From Asanoa sp040676615 (GTDB lineage: Bacteria; Actinomycetota; Actinomycetes; Mycobacteriales; Micromonosporaceae), in assembly GCF_040676615.1 (NCBI RefSeq), contig NZ_JBFAPI010000013.1:124001-188000 (forward strand): a DNA stretch of 64,000 bases. The letters are read 5' to 3'. The notes under the pieces are model-generated. The model was not told the DNA's origin. It made no database searches and was given only the letters and a program-made list of their open reading frames with translations. Below are positions 37,272 to 44,931 of the stretch, in pieces; position 1 is the stretch's first letter, and each line of letters opens with the position of its first letter. Position numbers and translations under genes: made by a program.

Positions 37272-38069
37272 TCAGGCCGCGGCGCGCTTGATGAGGTCGA
37301 ACGTGGCGGCGGGCTGCGAGATCATCGCGACGTGCGAGGCGCCCACCTCGCGGACCTGTGCGCCGGCCCGCCGCGCCATGAACCGCTGCGCCGCCGGCGG
37401 GATCACCTTGTCGTCCCGGGCGACCAGATACCAGGAGGGAATGGTGGCCCACCCCGGCGGGGCCGAGGGCTCCTGCAGTGCGCGCACGTCGGCCGGCCGC
37501 TGCGCCGCCCACATCAGCTCGGTCGTCGACCGCCGCAGGTCGCCGGCGAAGACGTCGTGGAACACCTCCTGCCTGATGTAGGCGTCGACCCCCTCCGGAT
37601 ACGGCCGGAACTCGAGCGCCGCCTCGCTCAGTTGGCTGCCGGGGAACCGGCTCTGCATGCCGACCAGCGTCTCGTCCCGCGCCGGTGCGAACGCGGCCAC
37701 GTAGACCAGGGCCTTGACCGCCGGGTTGCCGGTCGCCGCGTTGGTGATGACGATCCCGCCATAGGAGTGCGCGGCGAGCACCACCGGGCCGCTGACCGTG
37801 GCCAGGATGCTGGCCAGGTAGGCGGAGTCGGCGGCGACGCCGCGCAACGGGTTGGCCGGCGCGAGGACCGGATAGCCGTCGCGGATCAGCCGTCCGGCCA
37901 CGTCGTTCCAGCCGGACGCGTCGGCGAACGCGCCGTGCACGAGCACGACCGTCGGTTTGGGCCCGTGCGCTCCGCGGCCGCGGGCCTGGGCGGCGGGCGC
38001 ACCGAGCAGGGCGCCCGCCGCGACGGCGGCGGATCCGGCCAGGACGGTGCGGCGGGTGGTGGTTGTCAT
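37272..38069 (-). CDS. exported alpha/beta hydrolase (Tat signal)
   Basis: A 265-residue hydrolase with a twin-arginine signal (TTTTRRTVLAGSAAVAAGAL, cleavage after AQA near residue 29). The mature part repeats the layout of the cytoplasmic paralogue at 32450-33163: VLVHGAFADASGW, elbow AHSYGG, acid in VARDDKVIPP, His in GASHVAMISQP. Tat export implies that it folds before crossing the membrane. ATG 38069 has GAGGGG 9 nt upstream. A -10 box TAGCGT (38110-38115) begins with the stop codon of the upstream SDR gene. DUF4188 follows after 17 bp. Confidence 0.88.
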   Translation of the reverse strand: MTTTTRRTVLAGSAAVAAGALLGAPAAQARGRGAHGPKPTVVLVHGAFADASGWNDVAGRLIRDGYPVLAPANPLRGVAADSAYLASILATVSGPVVLAAHSYGGIVITNAATGNPAVKALVYVAAFAPARDETLVGMQSRFPGSQLSEAALEFRPYPEGVDAYIRQEVFHDVFAGDLRRSTTELMWAAQRPADVRALQEPSAPPGWATIPSWYLVARDDKVIPPAAQRFMARRAGAQVREVGASHVAMISQPAATFDLIKRAAA

Positions 38070-38109
38070 CGTCGTACGCCCCTCGGGTTCAGCGACATCT
38101 GCGGACTCG

Positions 38110-38115
38110 ACGCTA
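38110..38115 (-). promoter_or_regulatory. -10 box of the exported hydrolase gene, sharing the SDR stop codon
   Basis: TAGCGT on the minus strand; its TAG (38113-38115) is the stop codon of the SDR gene. Transcription would start about 34 nt before ATG 38069. Confidence 0.45.
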
Positions 38116-38844
38116 CGAAGGCGCACTTGACGTCGACTGAACGCGCACCTGCTCGAAGCGGAACTCGCGGATGAAGCAGTCGCGCGGTTGCCCGACCGCG
38201 AACAGCACGCAGTCGACGACCGACGCGGCGGTGAGCTCGCCGCCGGCGGCCCGCGGGCCGTCCTGCACGAAGTCGGGCGGGAACAGCGAGACCACCCGGA
38301 TGCCCTCCGGCCGCAGCCGGTGGGAGAGGATCTCGGCGAGCCCGGCGTGCGCGTGCTTGGCCGCGTAGAAGGCCGGATGCGCGCCGGACCGGTGGTGTCC
38401 CACCTCGCCGCAGGCCGAGACCAGGTTGACGATGTCCGGCCGCGACGAGGCCCGCAACAACGGAAGAAGGTGCCGGGTGAGGAGCATCGTGCCGGTCGCA
38501 CCGGCGGCCATCACGGTCTGGATGGTCTCGTCCGACGCGTCGGTCAGGTCGGCGCCGTCGACGTAGACGGCACCGTTGTTGACCAGCACGTCGAGGTGCC
38601 CCGTCCGCCCGGCCACGAACGCGGCGAACCCCCGCACCGACTCGGGCACCGCCAGGTCGCACGGGAACGCCTCGGCCCGACCCGGGCCGCGCTCGTTGAC
38701 CAGGGCGGCGACCCGCTCGGCGGCCGCCCGTTCGCGGGCGGAGACGAAGACATGTGCGCCCCGGTCGGCGAACGCGGTGGCCAGCAGCCGCCCGGTGTCC
38801 CGCCCGGCACCGGTGACGGCGACCCGCAGGCCCGTGAGATCCAT
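38113..38844 (-). CDS. short-chain dehydrogenase/reductase (SDR)
   Basis: A 243-residue classical SDR. The cofactor loop is TGAGRDTGRLLA, a slightly altered TGxxxGxG (Thr-Gly where Gly-Ile-Gly is usual); NNGA follows; the catalytic Tyr and Lys are in PAFYAAKHAH, and a Ser lies about 13 residues earlier (VSACGEVG). It uses NAD(P) to reduce or oxidise an alcohol or carbonyl; the substrate is unknown. ATG 38844 lies 7 nt behind TTGGCT, the -10 box of a MerR-type promoter with a palindromic spacer, so it is probably induced by a MerR-family activator such as a redox or drug sensor. Confidence 0.88.
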   Translation of the reverse strand: MDLTGLRVAVTGAGRDTGRLLATAFADRGAHVFVSARERAAAERVAALVNERGPGRAEAFPCDLAVPESVRGFAAFVAGRTGHLDVLVNNGAVYVDGADLTDASDETIQTVMAAGATGTMLLTRHLLPLLRASSRPDIVNLVSACGEVGHHRSGAHPAFYAAKHAHAGLAEILSHRLRPEGIRVVSLFPPDFVQDGPRAAGGELTAASVVDCVLFAVGQPRDCFIREFRFEQVRVQSTSSAPS

Positions 38845-38851
38845 GGCCGAC

Positions 38852-38884
38852 AGCCAAGCACCTCAACCCGGGTTGAGCTCAACC
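38852..38884 (-). promoter_or_regulatory. MerR-type long-spacer promoter of the SDR gene with overlapping palindromes
   Basis: On the minus strand TTGAGC (38877-38882) and TTGGCT (38852-38857) are 19 bp apart, too long for normal RNA polymerase but typical of promoters twisted into shape by MerR proteins. The spacer is almost filled by the perfect palindrome CTCAACCCGGGTTGAG (38862-38877), and a second palindrome, GGTTGAGCTCAACC (38871-38884), overlaps it. The arms resemble the CTCAA/TTGAG pattern of SoxR-like MerR proteins. Confidence 0.6.
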
Positions 38885-38961
38885 ACCCGCCGGGACCGCA
38901 GCGGCTAGCGGCCCTCGGTAAATGGCTGGACACGGTCGGTGCGCTGCTTCATGGTCGGCCG

Positions 38962-40047
38962 ATGGGGTTCCCTGGGGTACGGGCCGAGTTCGAGCGCAGC
39001 CTGGCCAGCGGCGACGACGTGGGCGCTTCGTTCTGCGTCACCGTCGGCGGCGAGACCGTGGTCGACCTCTGGGGCGGGTTCGCCGACGAGGGTCGCACGC
39101 GGCCGTGGGGCGCCGACACGATCGTCGGCGTCTACTCGACGACCAAGACCATGACCGCGCTCACCGCCCTGCTGGTCGCCGACCGCGGCGACCTCGACTT
39201 CGCGGCGCCGGTGGCCCGCTACTGGCCGGAGTTCGCGGCCGGCGGCAAGCAGGACGTGACGGTCGCCCATCTGATGAGCCACTCGGCCGGGTTGTGCGGC
39301 TGGCGGGAGCCGGTCACGCCGGACGACCTCTACGACTCGGAGAAGGTGACCGCGTTGCTGGCCGCCCAGGAGCCCTACTGGGCTCCCGGGACGCGGTCGG
39401 GCTACCACGGGATGACCCAGGGCTTCCTGGTCGGCGAGGTCGTGCGGCGGGTCACCGGCCGCTCGCTGGGCACGGTGTTCCGCGAGGAGATCGCCGAACC
39501 GCTGGGCGCCGACTTCCACATCGGCCTGCCCGCGTCGCAGGACGCGCGGGTCGCCGACCTGATCCCGCCGCCGGCACCGCCCGCGGTGGGCGACAGCGAG
39601 TTGCAGGCGAACGTGGCCGACAACCCGCGGTTGGCGGTCGACATCACCCGGACCAGGGCCTGGCGCGGCGCGGAGATCCCGGCCGTCGGCGGCATCGGCA
39701 ACGCCCGCGCCATCGCCGGGATCCACGCGATCCTGGCCAACGGCGGCATGGCCCGGGGCCGGCGCTTCCTGTCCGAGGCCGGCTGCCGGCGGGCGCTCGA
39801 GGCACAGGTCGAGGGCACGGACCTGATCCTGGGGGTGCCGATCAGGTGGGGTCTGGGATTCGCCCTCAACACGGGCTTCATGCCCAACCCGAACACCCTC
39901 TACTGGGGCGGCTACGGCGGCTCGCTGGCCATCATCGACCTGGACGCACACACCACCATCGCGTACGCCATGAACAGGATGTCCGGCACCACGACCGGCG
40001 ACCTCCGCGCCTTCGCCCTGGCCATGGCCTTCTGGGACGCCGGCTAG
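38962..40047 (+). CDS. serine beta-lactamase-fold hydrolase (class C-like esterase)
   Basis: A 361-residue protein of the beta-lactamase/EstB/PBP4* fold. The active-site S-x-x-K is STTK in VGVYSTTKTMTALTALL, the Tyr motif is YHG in GTRSGYHGMTQG, and a late WGGYGGS segment stands where KTG is found in lactamases. N-terminal VRAEFERSLASGDDVGASF and VVDLWGGFAD are family hallmarks. Members are usually esterases or peptidases rather than true beta-lactamases. There is no signal peptide. ATG 38962 is the first sensible start; no ribosome binding site or good -10 box is seen, so its start is the least certain of its neighbours. Confidence 0.85.
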   Translation: MGFPGVRAEFERSLASGDDVGASFCVTVGGETVVDLWGGFADEGRTRPWGADTIVGVYSTTKTMTALTALLVADRGDLDFAAPVARYWPEFAAGGKQDVTVAHLMSHSAGLCGWREPVTPDDLYDSEKVTALLAAQEPYWAPGTRSGYHGMTQGFLVGEVVRRVTGRSLGTVFREEIAEPLGADFHIGLPASQDARVADLIPPPAPPAVGDSELQANVADNPRLAVDITRTRAWRGAEIPAVGGIGNARAIAGIHAILANGGMARGRRFLSEAGCRRALEAQVEGTDLILGVPIRWGLGFALNTGFMPNPNTLYWGGYGGSLAIIDLDAHTTIAYAMNRMSGTTTGDLRAFALAMAFWDAG

Positions 40048-40060
40048 CCGCGCACCCTCA

Positions 40061-40081
40061 CCGGGGCCGAGGTGGCCCCGG
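40061..40081. terminator. terminator between the serine hydrolase and lipoprotein genes
   Basis: CCGGGGCC and its complement form a perfect 8-bp stem around GAGGT, between two convergent stop codons. Confidence 0.75.
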
Positions 40082-40083
40082 GT

Positions 40084-40557
40084 TCAGGCCTGCGCGCAGG
40101 CGGCGGTCAGCTCCGCGATGGCGGCTTCCAGGTTCTTCCGGCTCGGCTTGGCGTCGGCCGACCTGCCGGTCGCCTCGCTCAGCTTCATCATCTCCGCCTG
40201 CACCTTGTCGGCGGCGGCGCTGACGGTTTCCTTGGCGCCGATCGAGTGCGCGATGACGATGGCCGATCCGGCCGCCCACTGTGCGCTGACCGCGGTGTAG
40301 CCGGCCGGCGGGCCGATCTTCTCGGCCTTGGCCACCTTGTCGGCGTTGTCCTTGATGTCCTTCTTGAGGTCGGTGCAGGCCTTCTCGGTGACCGTGTCGA
40401 TGGGCGGGATGGTGGCCGCGCTGGTGGCCGGGGCGGCGCTGGTGCCAGCGGGGTGCGGCGAGCTCGATCCATCCGATGTGGACTGTGGGTCGCATCCCGC
40501 GAGCGCGATCACCGCCGCGAGGGCGGCGGCCCCCAGGACAAGCCGGGACCGATGCAT
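40084..40557 (-). CDS. secreted lipoprotein of unknown function
   Basis: A 157-residue lipoprotein precursor: signal peptide LVLGAAALAAVIALAGC with lipobox LAGC, so Cys near residue 21 becomes lipid-anchored outside the membrane. A Ser/Pro/Thr-rich linker follows, then an all-helical domain (about residues 55-157) rich in Ala and Lys, with a pair of Cys (CTDLKKD and AACAQA) able to bridge the ends. A GGGGGAGG ribosome binding site lies before ATG 40557; ATG 40581 would lengthen the basic region. No family recognised. Confidence 0.8.
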   Translation of the reverse strand: MHRSRLVLGAAALAAVIALAGCDPQSTSDGSSSPHPAGTSAAPATSAATIPPIDTVTEKACTDLKKDIKDNADKVAKAEKIGPPAGYTAVSAQWAAGSAIVIAHSIGAKETVSAAADKVQAEMMKLSEATGRSADAKPSRKNLEAAIAELTAACAQA

Positions 40558-40624
40558 TGCTGCCTCCCCCATGATCGTCATGTCGACGTGGCACGCTACC
40601 AGCGCGGGTCAAGGCGTGCGTCGG

Positions 40625-41575
40625 TCACACCCATCTCCGGTCCGGGTCCGACCAGGTCGGCAGCCACACCTTCTCGTCCGCCGTGCTCACCCGTCGCTGA
40701 CCGAGATGTTCACGGAGCGTGGCGAGCCCAGGATGCGGGTTGTCGACACGCCAGATCAGCGATATCGGATAGATCGGTGCCGGGTCGCGTACCGGAATGC
40801 GCCGCAGGTCATAGCTGTCCGGCCACAGATATCGGGTACGTTCGCCGGCCAGCGTCGCCAGTTCCGCCGAGTCGGCGATCTCGGCCAGTAGCGCCTCGTT
40901 GCCGAAGGCCGGCCCGACCAGGTCGATGGTGAGCCCGAACGCGGCGGCGAGTTCGTCGTAATAGCTCGCCCATTCGGTGCCGGGGGCCAGGCCGGGCATC
41001 CAGATGCGGTGGTCGGCGAGTCGCGCGGGCGTGACGGCATCGGCGTCGGCCAGCGGGTGGCGCGGCCCGACCAGGATCTCGTGGTGCTCGTCGATCACGC
41101 GGGCCGTCCGGACCGCGCCGGGCAGGTCGCGCGCGGAGACCGGGACGGCGTGGAAGGTGGCGTCGACCGTGCCCGCCTCGACGGCGGCGGTCGCGCCACG
41201 CGCGTCGGCGTCGAGGGTGACGACATCCAGGTCGATCCGGGGGTACGCGCGATGGAACTCCTGCAACAGCACCGCCGGCGCGGTCCGTCGGCTGTGGACG
41301 TCGATGCGCAGGGCGCGCCGGCCGGGCCGCACCGACGCGTCGGCCCGCGCCGCCACCCGGAGCAGTTCCCGGGCGTGCGGCAGGAACGTCTGGCCGTCGA
41401 TGGTGAGTCGCACGCCGCGGGCCGTGCGCGTGAACAGCCGCACACCGAGATCCTTCTCGAGCGCCGCGACCCGCTTGGACACGGCCTGCTGGGTGACGGA
41501 CAGCGCCACGGCGGCATCCTGGAACTGACCGGCATCCGCGGCGGCGACGAACGTGCGCACAGCGTCGAGATCCAC
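40625..41575 (-). CDS. LysR-family transcriptional regulator
   Basis: A 316-residue LysR protein: N-terminal winged helix-turn-helix (LDAVRTFVAAADAGQFQDAA, SVTQQAVSKRVAALEKDLG) and a C-terminal periplasmic-binding-protein-like effector domain. GTG 41575 lies 7 nt behind TACGAT (41583-41588), so it is leaderless. LysR proteins usually control a divergent gene; here that is a small HTH regulator whose start lies only 31 bp away. The effector is unknown. Confidence 0.9.
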   Translation of the reverse strand: MDLDAVRTFVAAADAGQFQDAAVALSVTQQAVSKRVAALEKDLGVRLFTRTARGVRLTIDGQTFLPHARELLRVAARADASVRPGRRALRIDVHSRRTAPAVLLQEFHRAYPRIDLDVVTLDADARGATAAVEAGTVDATFHAVPVSARDLPGAVRTARVIDEHHEILVGPRHPLADADAVTPARLADHRIWMPGLAPGTEWASYYDELAAAFGLTIDLVGPAFGNEALLAEIADSAELATLAGERTRYLWPDSYDLRRIPVRDPAPIYPISLIWRVDNPHPGLATLREHLGQRRVSTADEKVWLPTWSDPDRRWV

Positions 41576-41582
41576 GCGTCGG

Positions 41583-41600
41583 ATCGTAGGCGGTTAGGCT
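41583..41600. promoter_or_regulatory. back-to-back leaderless promoters of the LysR and HTH genes
   Basis: TACGAT (41583-41588, minus strand) is 7 nt before GTG 41575 and TAGGCT (41595-41600, plus strand) is 6 nt before ATG 41607. The boxes are 6 bp apart and the whole intergenic space is 31 bp, so both promoters cannot be occupied together and each -35 region lies in the coding sequence of the other gene. Confidence 0.65.
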
Positions 41601-41606
41601 CCGGCG

Positions 41607-42170
41607 ATGCGCCTGAGCACCGACGTGGTCACGGCATTGACGTTCTGGCCCGACTACCGGCCGCGCCCGCACGAGCCGGTCGACCTGACGGTGCTGCCGC
41701 CCTTCTTCACCGACCTGCTGGGCGACCTGCCCTGGTGGAACCCAGCGTGGCGGATCACCGAGGTCCGGCCGGCCCGGCCGTGCTTCGCGAGGGTCGCGCC
41801 GTCGGACTTCTCCGAGGTCGCCGTGCCCGGGTCGGCCGCCGCCGACGACGCCGGTCCGCTCCCGTTCGCCGCCCGGGTCCGGTTCCAGGACACCGAGTTG
41901 CTGTGGTTCCAGGCCAAGATCGGCAATACGGTGATCGGCCCCGGCACCACGCCCCCGGGCGAGCCGGAACCGGACCCGGCGGCGGCCGTGATCCGCGCGG
42001 TGATGGACGTGCGCCGGGTCTCGACCCGGGCGCTGGCCCGGCAGTGCTTCCTGTCGGAGTCGACGATCCGCGCCCTCCGTCACGGCTGGAGCCCGGATCC
42101 GACCGTCGTCGAGCGGCTCGCCGCCGCCCTCGACATCCCGTTGGAGTACCTGCGCCACCACCGCTCCTGA
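41607..42170 (+). CDS. DNA-binding protein with C-terminal XRE-like helix-turn-helix
   Basis: A 187-residue protein. The first 115 residues (WPDYRPRPHEPVDLTVLPPF to AARVRFQDTELLWFQAKIG) are a domain I do not recognise, rich in Trp and Pro and of mainly beta character. Residues about 128-187 form a Cro/CI-type helix-turn-helix (VSTRALARQCFLSESTIRAL, PTVVERLAAALDIPLEYL). It is probably a ligand-responsive regulator; ligand and target are unknown. ATG 41607 is fixed by its -10 box. Confidence 0.75.
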   Translation: MRLSTDVVTALTFWPDYRPRPHEPVDLTVLPPFFTDLLGDLPWWNPAWRITEVRPARPCFARVAPSDFSEVAVPGSAAADDAGPLPFAARVRFQDTELLWFQAKIGNTVIGPGTTPPGEPEPDPAAAVIRAVMDVRRVSTRALARQCFLSESTIRALRHGWSPDPTVVERLAAALDIPLEYLRHHRS

Positions 42171-42191
42171 TCCGGTTCGCGGCACCCAGGC

Positions 42192-43166
42192 TCAGTTCCA
42201 GGGCAGCATGACCACCTTGCCGGCCGCCTGGTTCGTCTCCATGTATCCGTGTGCCTCGGCGATCTCGGCCAGCCCGACGACCCGGTCGACGTTGGGGCGG
42301 TAATCCCCGGCCTCGACGTCGCGGACCACCCGTTCGAGCACGGCCGCGCCCGCGCCGCCCTTCGCGTCGTCGCTGTGGAAGGCCGTGAGGCGGGTTCCGG
42401 AGGGGATCATCGCGATCGGCTCGAAGTCGGAAATCGACCATCCGCTGAGGGAGCCGGCCACGCAGACGGTGCCGCCGCGGCGGACCAGCCGCAGCGAGTC
42501 GGCGACCGTGCGGGCACCGACCAGATCCAGGACGTGGCCCGGCCCGTCGGGCCAGGGCAGGCGCAGCGGGCCGCCGTCATCGATCAGCGCGTGGTCGACC
42601 CCGGCCCTGGTCAACGTGCCGGCCTTCGCCGGCTGGCGGGTGGTGGCCGCGATCTCGACGCCGGCGGCGTGCGCGATCGACGCGGCCGCCAGGCCGACGG
42701 ACGAGGTGCCGCCACGGATCAGGAGGCGCTCGCCCGGCCCGGTCCCCAGCGCGTCGAGTGCGCCCCGCGCGGTCAGGTAGGTCTCCGGCAGCGCGGCCAG
42801 CACCTCCCACGGGAGCGTGGTGCTCACCGGCATGAGCAGCGGGTTCGGGAGCAGCGCGTACTGGGCGTAGCCGCCGTCGAACTGCCGGCCCATCTCGCCC
42901 ATCACCGCCGCGACCGTCGCGCCCTCCGGCAGCGTGGGATCGGTCGACGCGGCCAACACGCCGACGCACTCGATCCCGAGCACGCGCGGGAACCGCACGC
43001 CGGGTGAGTGCCCCTGCCGGGTACGCAACTCCGACCGGTTGAGGCCCGCGCCCATCACCCGCACCAGGCTCCAACCGTCGCGCACCGCCGGCACCGGCAG
43101 TTCGCGGATTTCCAGGACCTCCGGGCCACCCGCCCGCACACACACGGCCGCTCGCATCGTCGTCAT
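42192..43166 (-). CDS. zinc-independent MDR oxidoreductase (quinone-reductase-like)
   Basis: A 324-residue medium-chain reductase without zinc-binding Cys clusters. The alcohol-dehydrogenase-like N-terminal part (LNRSELRTRQGHSPGVRFPRV) is followed by the NADPH loop LLIRGGTSSVGLAAASIA, and a C-terminal strand that returns to the N-terminal domain. It should transfer hydride from NADPH to quinones or alpha,beta-unsaturated carbonyls. ATG 43166 has an AGGG close upstream. It is divergent from an AraC regulator gene across 55 bp and is the likely target of that regulator (inference). Confidence 0.88.
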   Translation of the reverse strand: MTTMRAAVCVRAGGPEVLEIRELPVPAVRDGWSLVRVMGAGLNRSELRTRQGHSPGVRFPRVLGIECVGVLAASTDPTLPEGATVAAVMGEMGRQFDGGYAQYALLPNPLLMPVSTTLPWEVLAALPETYLTARGALDALGTGPGERLLIRGGTSSVGLAAASIAHAAGVEIAATTRQPAKAGTLTRAGVDHALIDDGGPLRLPWPDGPGHVLDLVGARTVADSLRLVRRGGTVCVAGSLSGWSISDFEPIAMIPSGTRLTAFHSDDAKGGAGAAVLERVVRDVEAGDYRPNVDRVVGLAEIAEAHGYMETNQAAGKVVMLPWN

Positions 43167-43207
43167 GCCCTGAACTGTCGTCGCGCGAGCGTCCGGCCGG
43201 CTACCGA

Positions 43208-43213
43208 TAGAAT
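43208..43213 (+). promoter_or_regulatory. -10 box of the AraC gene
   Basis: TAGAAT, 8 nt before ATG 43222, giving a leaderless transcript. Confidence 0.5.
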
Positions 43214-43221
43214 GCCGAGTT

Positions 43222-43989
43222 ATGCCCGCAGCCCGCCAATCCCGGATCTGGCCCTCCGGTGGCGTGCACTTCTGGCCGTCCGGCGGCAGCAGCGTGGACC
43301 ACGCCCACCCGCGCGGCCACCTCGTCTACGCGGTCAGCGGCGTTCTCTCGGTCCACACGGAGCGGGGCACCTATGTCGTCCCGGCCAACCGGGTCGCCTG
43401 GATCCCGGCCGGTTCCACGCATCACCACCGCGCGCACGGCGAGACCGACATGCGCATCGTCTTCCTGCCGCCGTCGCTGGCCCGGCTGGCACCCGCCCAC
43501 CCGACCGTGCTGCTCGCCTCCGGCCTCGCCCGCGAGCTCCTGCTCACCCTCACCGGCACCCGGCAGCTCGACCCGGGCGCCCGCGCCCGCCTGCACCGGG
43601 TGCTGGTCGACGAACTCCGCGAGGCGGCCGAGCAGCCGATCCACCTGCCCGAGCCGCGTGACGACCGGTTGCGGGCCGTCGCCCGCATCCTCGACGACAA
43701 CCCCGCCGACGACAGCCCGCTGGCCGCGCTCGGCCGACAGGTCGGTGCCGGCGCCCGCACGCTGAGCCGCCTCTTCCACGACGAACTCGGCATGACGTTC
43801 TACGAGTGGCGCACCCAACTGCGCATCTGCCACGCGCTCGTGCTGCTGGCCGAGGGCCACGACACGACCCGCGTCGCGCACGCCTGCGGCTGGTCCAACC
43901 CGAGCAGCTTCATCGCCGCCTTCGCCGCGATCGTCGGCACGACTCCGGGGCGCCACCGCGCCACCCGCCAGCTCCCGCCGCGCAGCTGA
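43222..43989 (+). CDS. AraC-family transcriptional regulator
   Basis: A 255-residue regulator with an N-terminal cupin (HPRGHLVYAVSGVLSVHTER, WIPAGSTHHHRAHGE, His-rich as in AraC_binding_2) and a C-terminal double helix-turn-helix (PLAALGRQVGAGARTLSRLF, DTTRVAHACGWSNPSSFIAAF). The cupin binds the effector. It is divergent from the quinone-reductase-like gene. A stretch of tandem repeats begins 29 bp after its stop codon. Confidence 0.92.
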   Translation: MPAARQSRIWPSGGVHFWPSGGSSVDHAHPRGHLVYAVSGVLSVHTERGTYVVPANRVAWIPAGSTHHHRAHGETDMRIVFLPPSLARLAPAHPTVLLASGLARELLLTLTGTRQLDPGARARLHRVLVDELREAAEQPIHLPEPRDDRLRAVARILDDNPADDSPLAALGRQVGAGARTLSRLFHDELGMTFYEWRTQLRICHALVLLAEGHDTTRVAHACGWSNPSSFIAAFAAIVGTTPGRHRATRQLPPRS

Positions 43990-44017
43990 CGTGCGAGCAC
44001 CGCCGGGCGGTGGTAGG

Positions 44018-44202
44018 AAGCCACCAGCGACCCACACCCCGCCGCCCCACGACAAAGCCACCAGCGACCCACACCCCGCCGCCCCACGACAAAGCCACCA
44101 GCGAGCCTGACCCCGCCGCCCCACGACGAAGCCACCAGCGACCCAGACCCGGCCACCCGCAAGGAAGCCAGCAGCGGGCTTGACCCGGCCGCGCGCGAGG
44201 AG
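44018..44202. repeat. array of five 37-bp direct tandem repeats
   Basis: Units begin with AAGCCACCAGCGACC at 44018, 44055, 44092, 44129 and 44165. The first two copies are nearly identical, later ones drift, and the last period is 36 bp. They are noncoding: 37 is not a multiple of three and no frame shows a protein pattern. There are no spacers, so this is not a CRISPR array. The array ends 8 bp before the methyltransferase start and covers where a promoter would lie. Confidence 0.9.
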
Positions 44203-44210
44203 GAACGAGC

Positions 44211-44930
44211 ATGGCCGACCTGTTCGACTACGACGCCGAACTGAGGCCACACAACGCCCGGTTGCGCGCCGCCGCCGGGGTCGGACCGGGCGACCGGGTG
44301 CTCGACATCGGCTGCGGCACCGGGCAGACCACCCGCGAGGCCGCACAGGCGGCCGTCGGTGGCCACGCGCTCGGCGTCGACATCTCCGCGCCGATGCTCG
44401 AACGGGCCCGAAAGCTGAGCGCGGGGCTCGACAACGTCAGCTTCGAACAGGCCGACGCCCAGACGCATCCGTTTCCACCGGGGCGCTTCGACGTGTGCCT
44501 CAGCCGCTTCGGCACGATGTTCTTCGCCGACCCGGTCGCCGCGTTCGGCAACATCGGGCGCGCCCTGCGCCCGAAGGGTCGCCTCGTGCTGCTCGTCTGG
44601 CAACCCGCCGACCGCAACGAGTGGACGACGATGTTCGGCCAAGCCGCCACGACCAACGGCCCGAACGCGTTCGCCCTCGCCGACCCGGCCGTCACCGAGC
44701 GCATCCTGACGGCCGCCGGCTTCGCCGAGGTCAGCTTCACCGACGTGCACGAGCCGGCCTACTACGGCCGGGACACCGCGGCCGCCTGCGACAACGTGCT
44801 CCGGCTGTGGAAGCCTGACGACGAGCGGGCACGCGACCGGTTGCGGGACGTCATCGCGGCGCACGACACCGGCGACGGCGTCTACTTCGACTCGCGCGCC
44901 TGGTTGGTCACCGCCCGCACCGCGGGCTGA
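44211..44930 (+). CDS. class I SAM-dependent methyltransferase (UbiE-like)
   Basis: A 239-residue methyltransferase with canonical motif I VLDIGCGTGQTT, motif II acid in GVDISAPML, an EQADAQTHPF post-II segment and FDVCLSRFGTMFF as motif IV. The substrate is unknown; relatives methylate quinones, sterols and antibiotic precursors. A strong AGGAGGAA ribosome binding site precedes ATG 44211, which is unusual here because many neighbours are leaderless. Its stop is separated by a single base from the stop of the convergent GNAT gene. Confidence 0.9.
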   Translation: MADLFDYDAELRPHNARLRAAAGVGPGDRVLDIGCGTGQTTREAAQAAVGGHALGVDISAPMLERARKLSAGLDNVSFEQADAQTHPFPPGRFDVCLSRFGTMFFADPVAAFGNIGRALRPKGRLVLLVWQPADRNEWTTMFGQAATTNGPNAFALADPAVTERILTAAGFAEVSFTDVHEPAYYGRDTAAACDNVLRLWKPDDERARDRLRDVIAAHDTGDGVYFDSRAWLVTARTAG

Positions 44931-44931
44931 T

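Noticed and set aside
38962..40047. True beta-lactamase (antibiotic resistance)
   Set aside because: The STTK and Tyr motifs are shared by esterases and peptidases of the fold, the KTG triad is not typical, and there is no export signal, which a lactamase would need.
44018..44202. CRISPR array
   Set aside because: The 37-bp repeats are contiguous with no unique spacers, and there are no cas genes.
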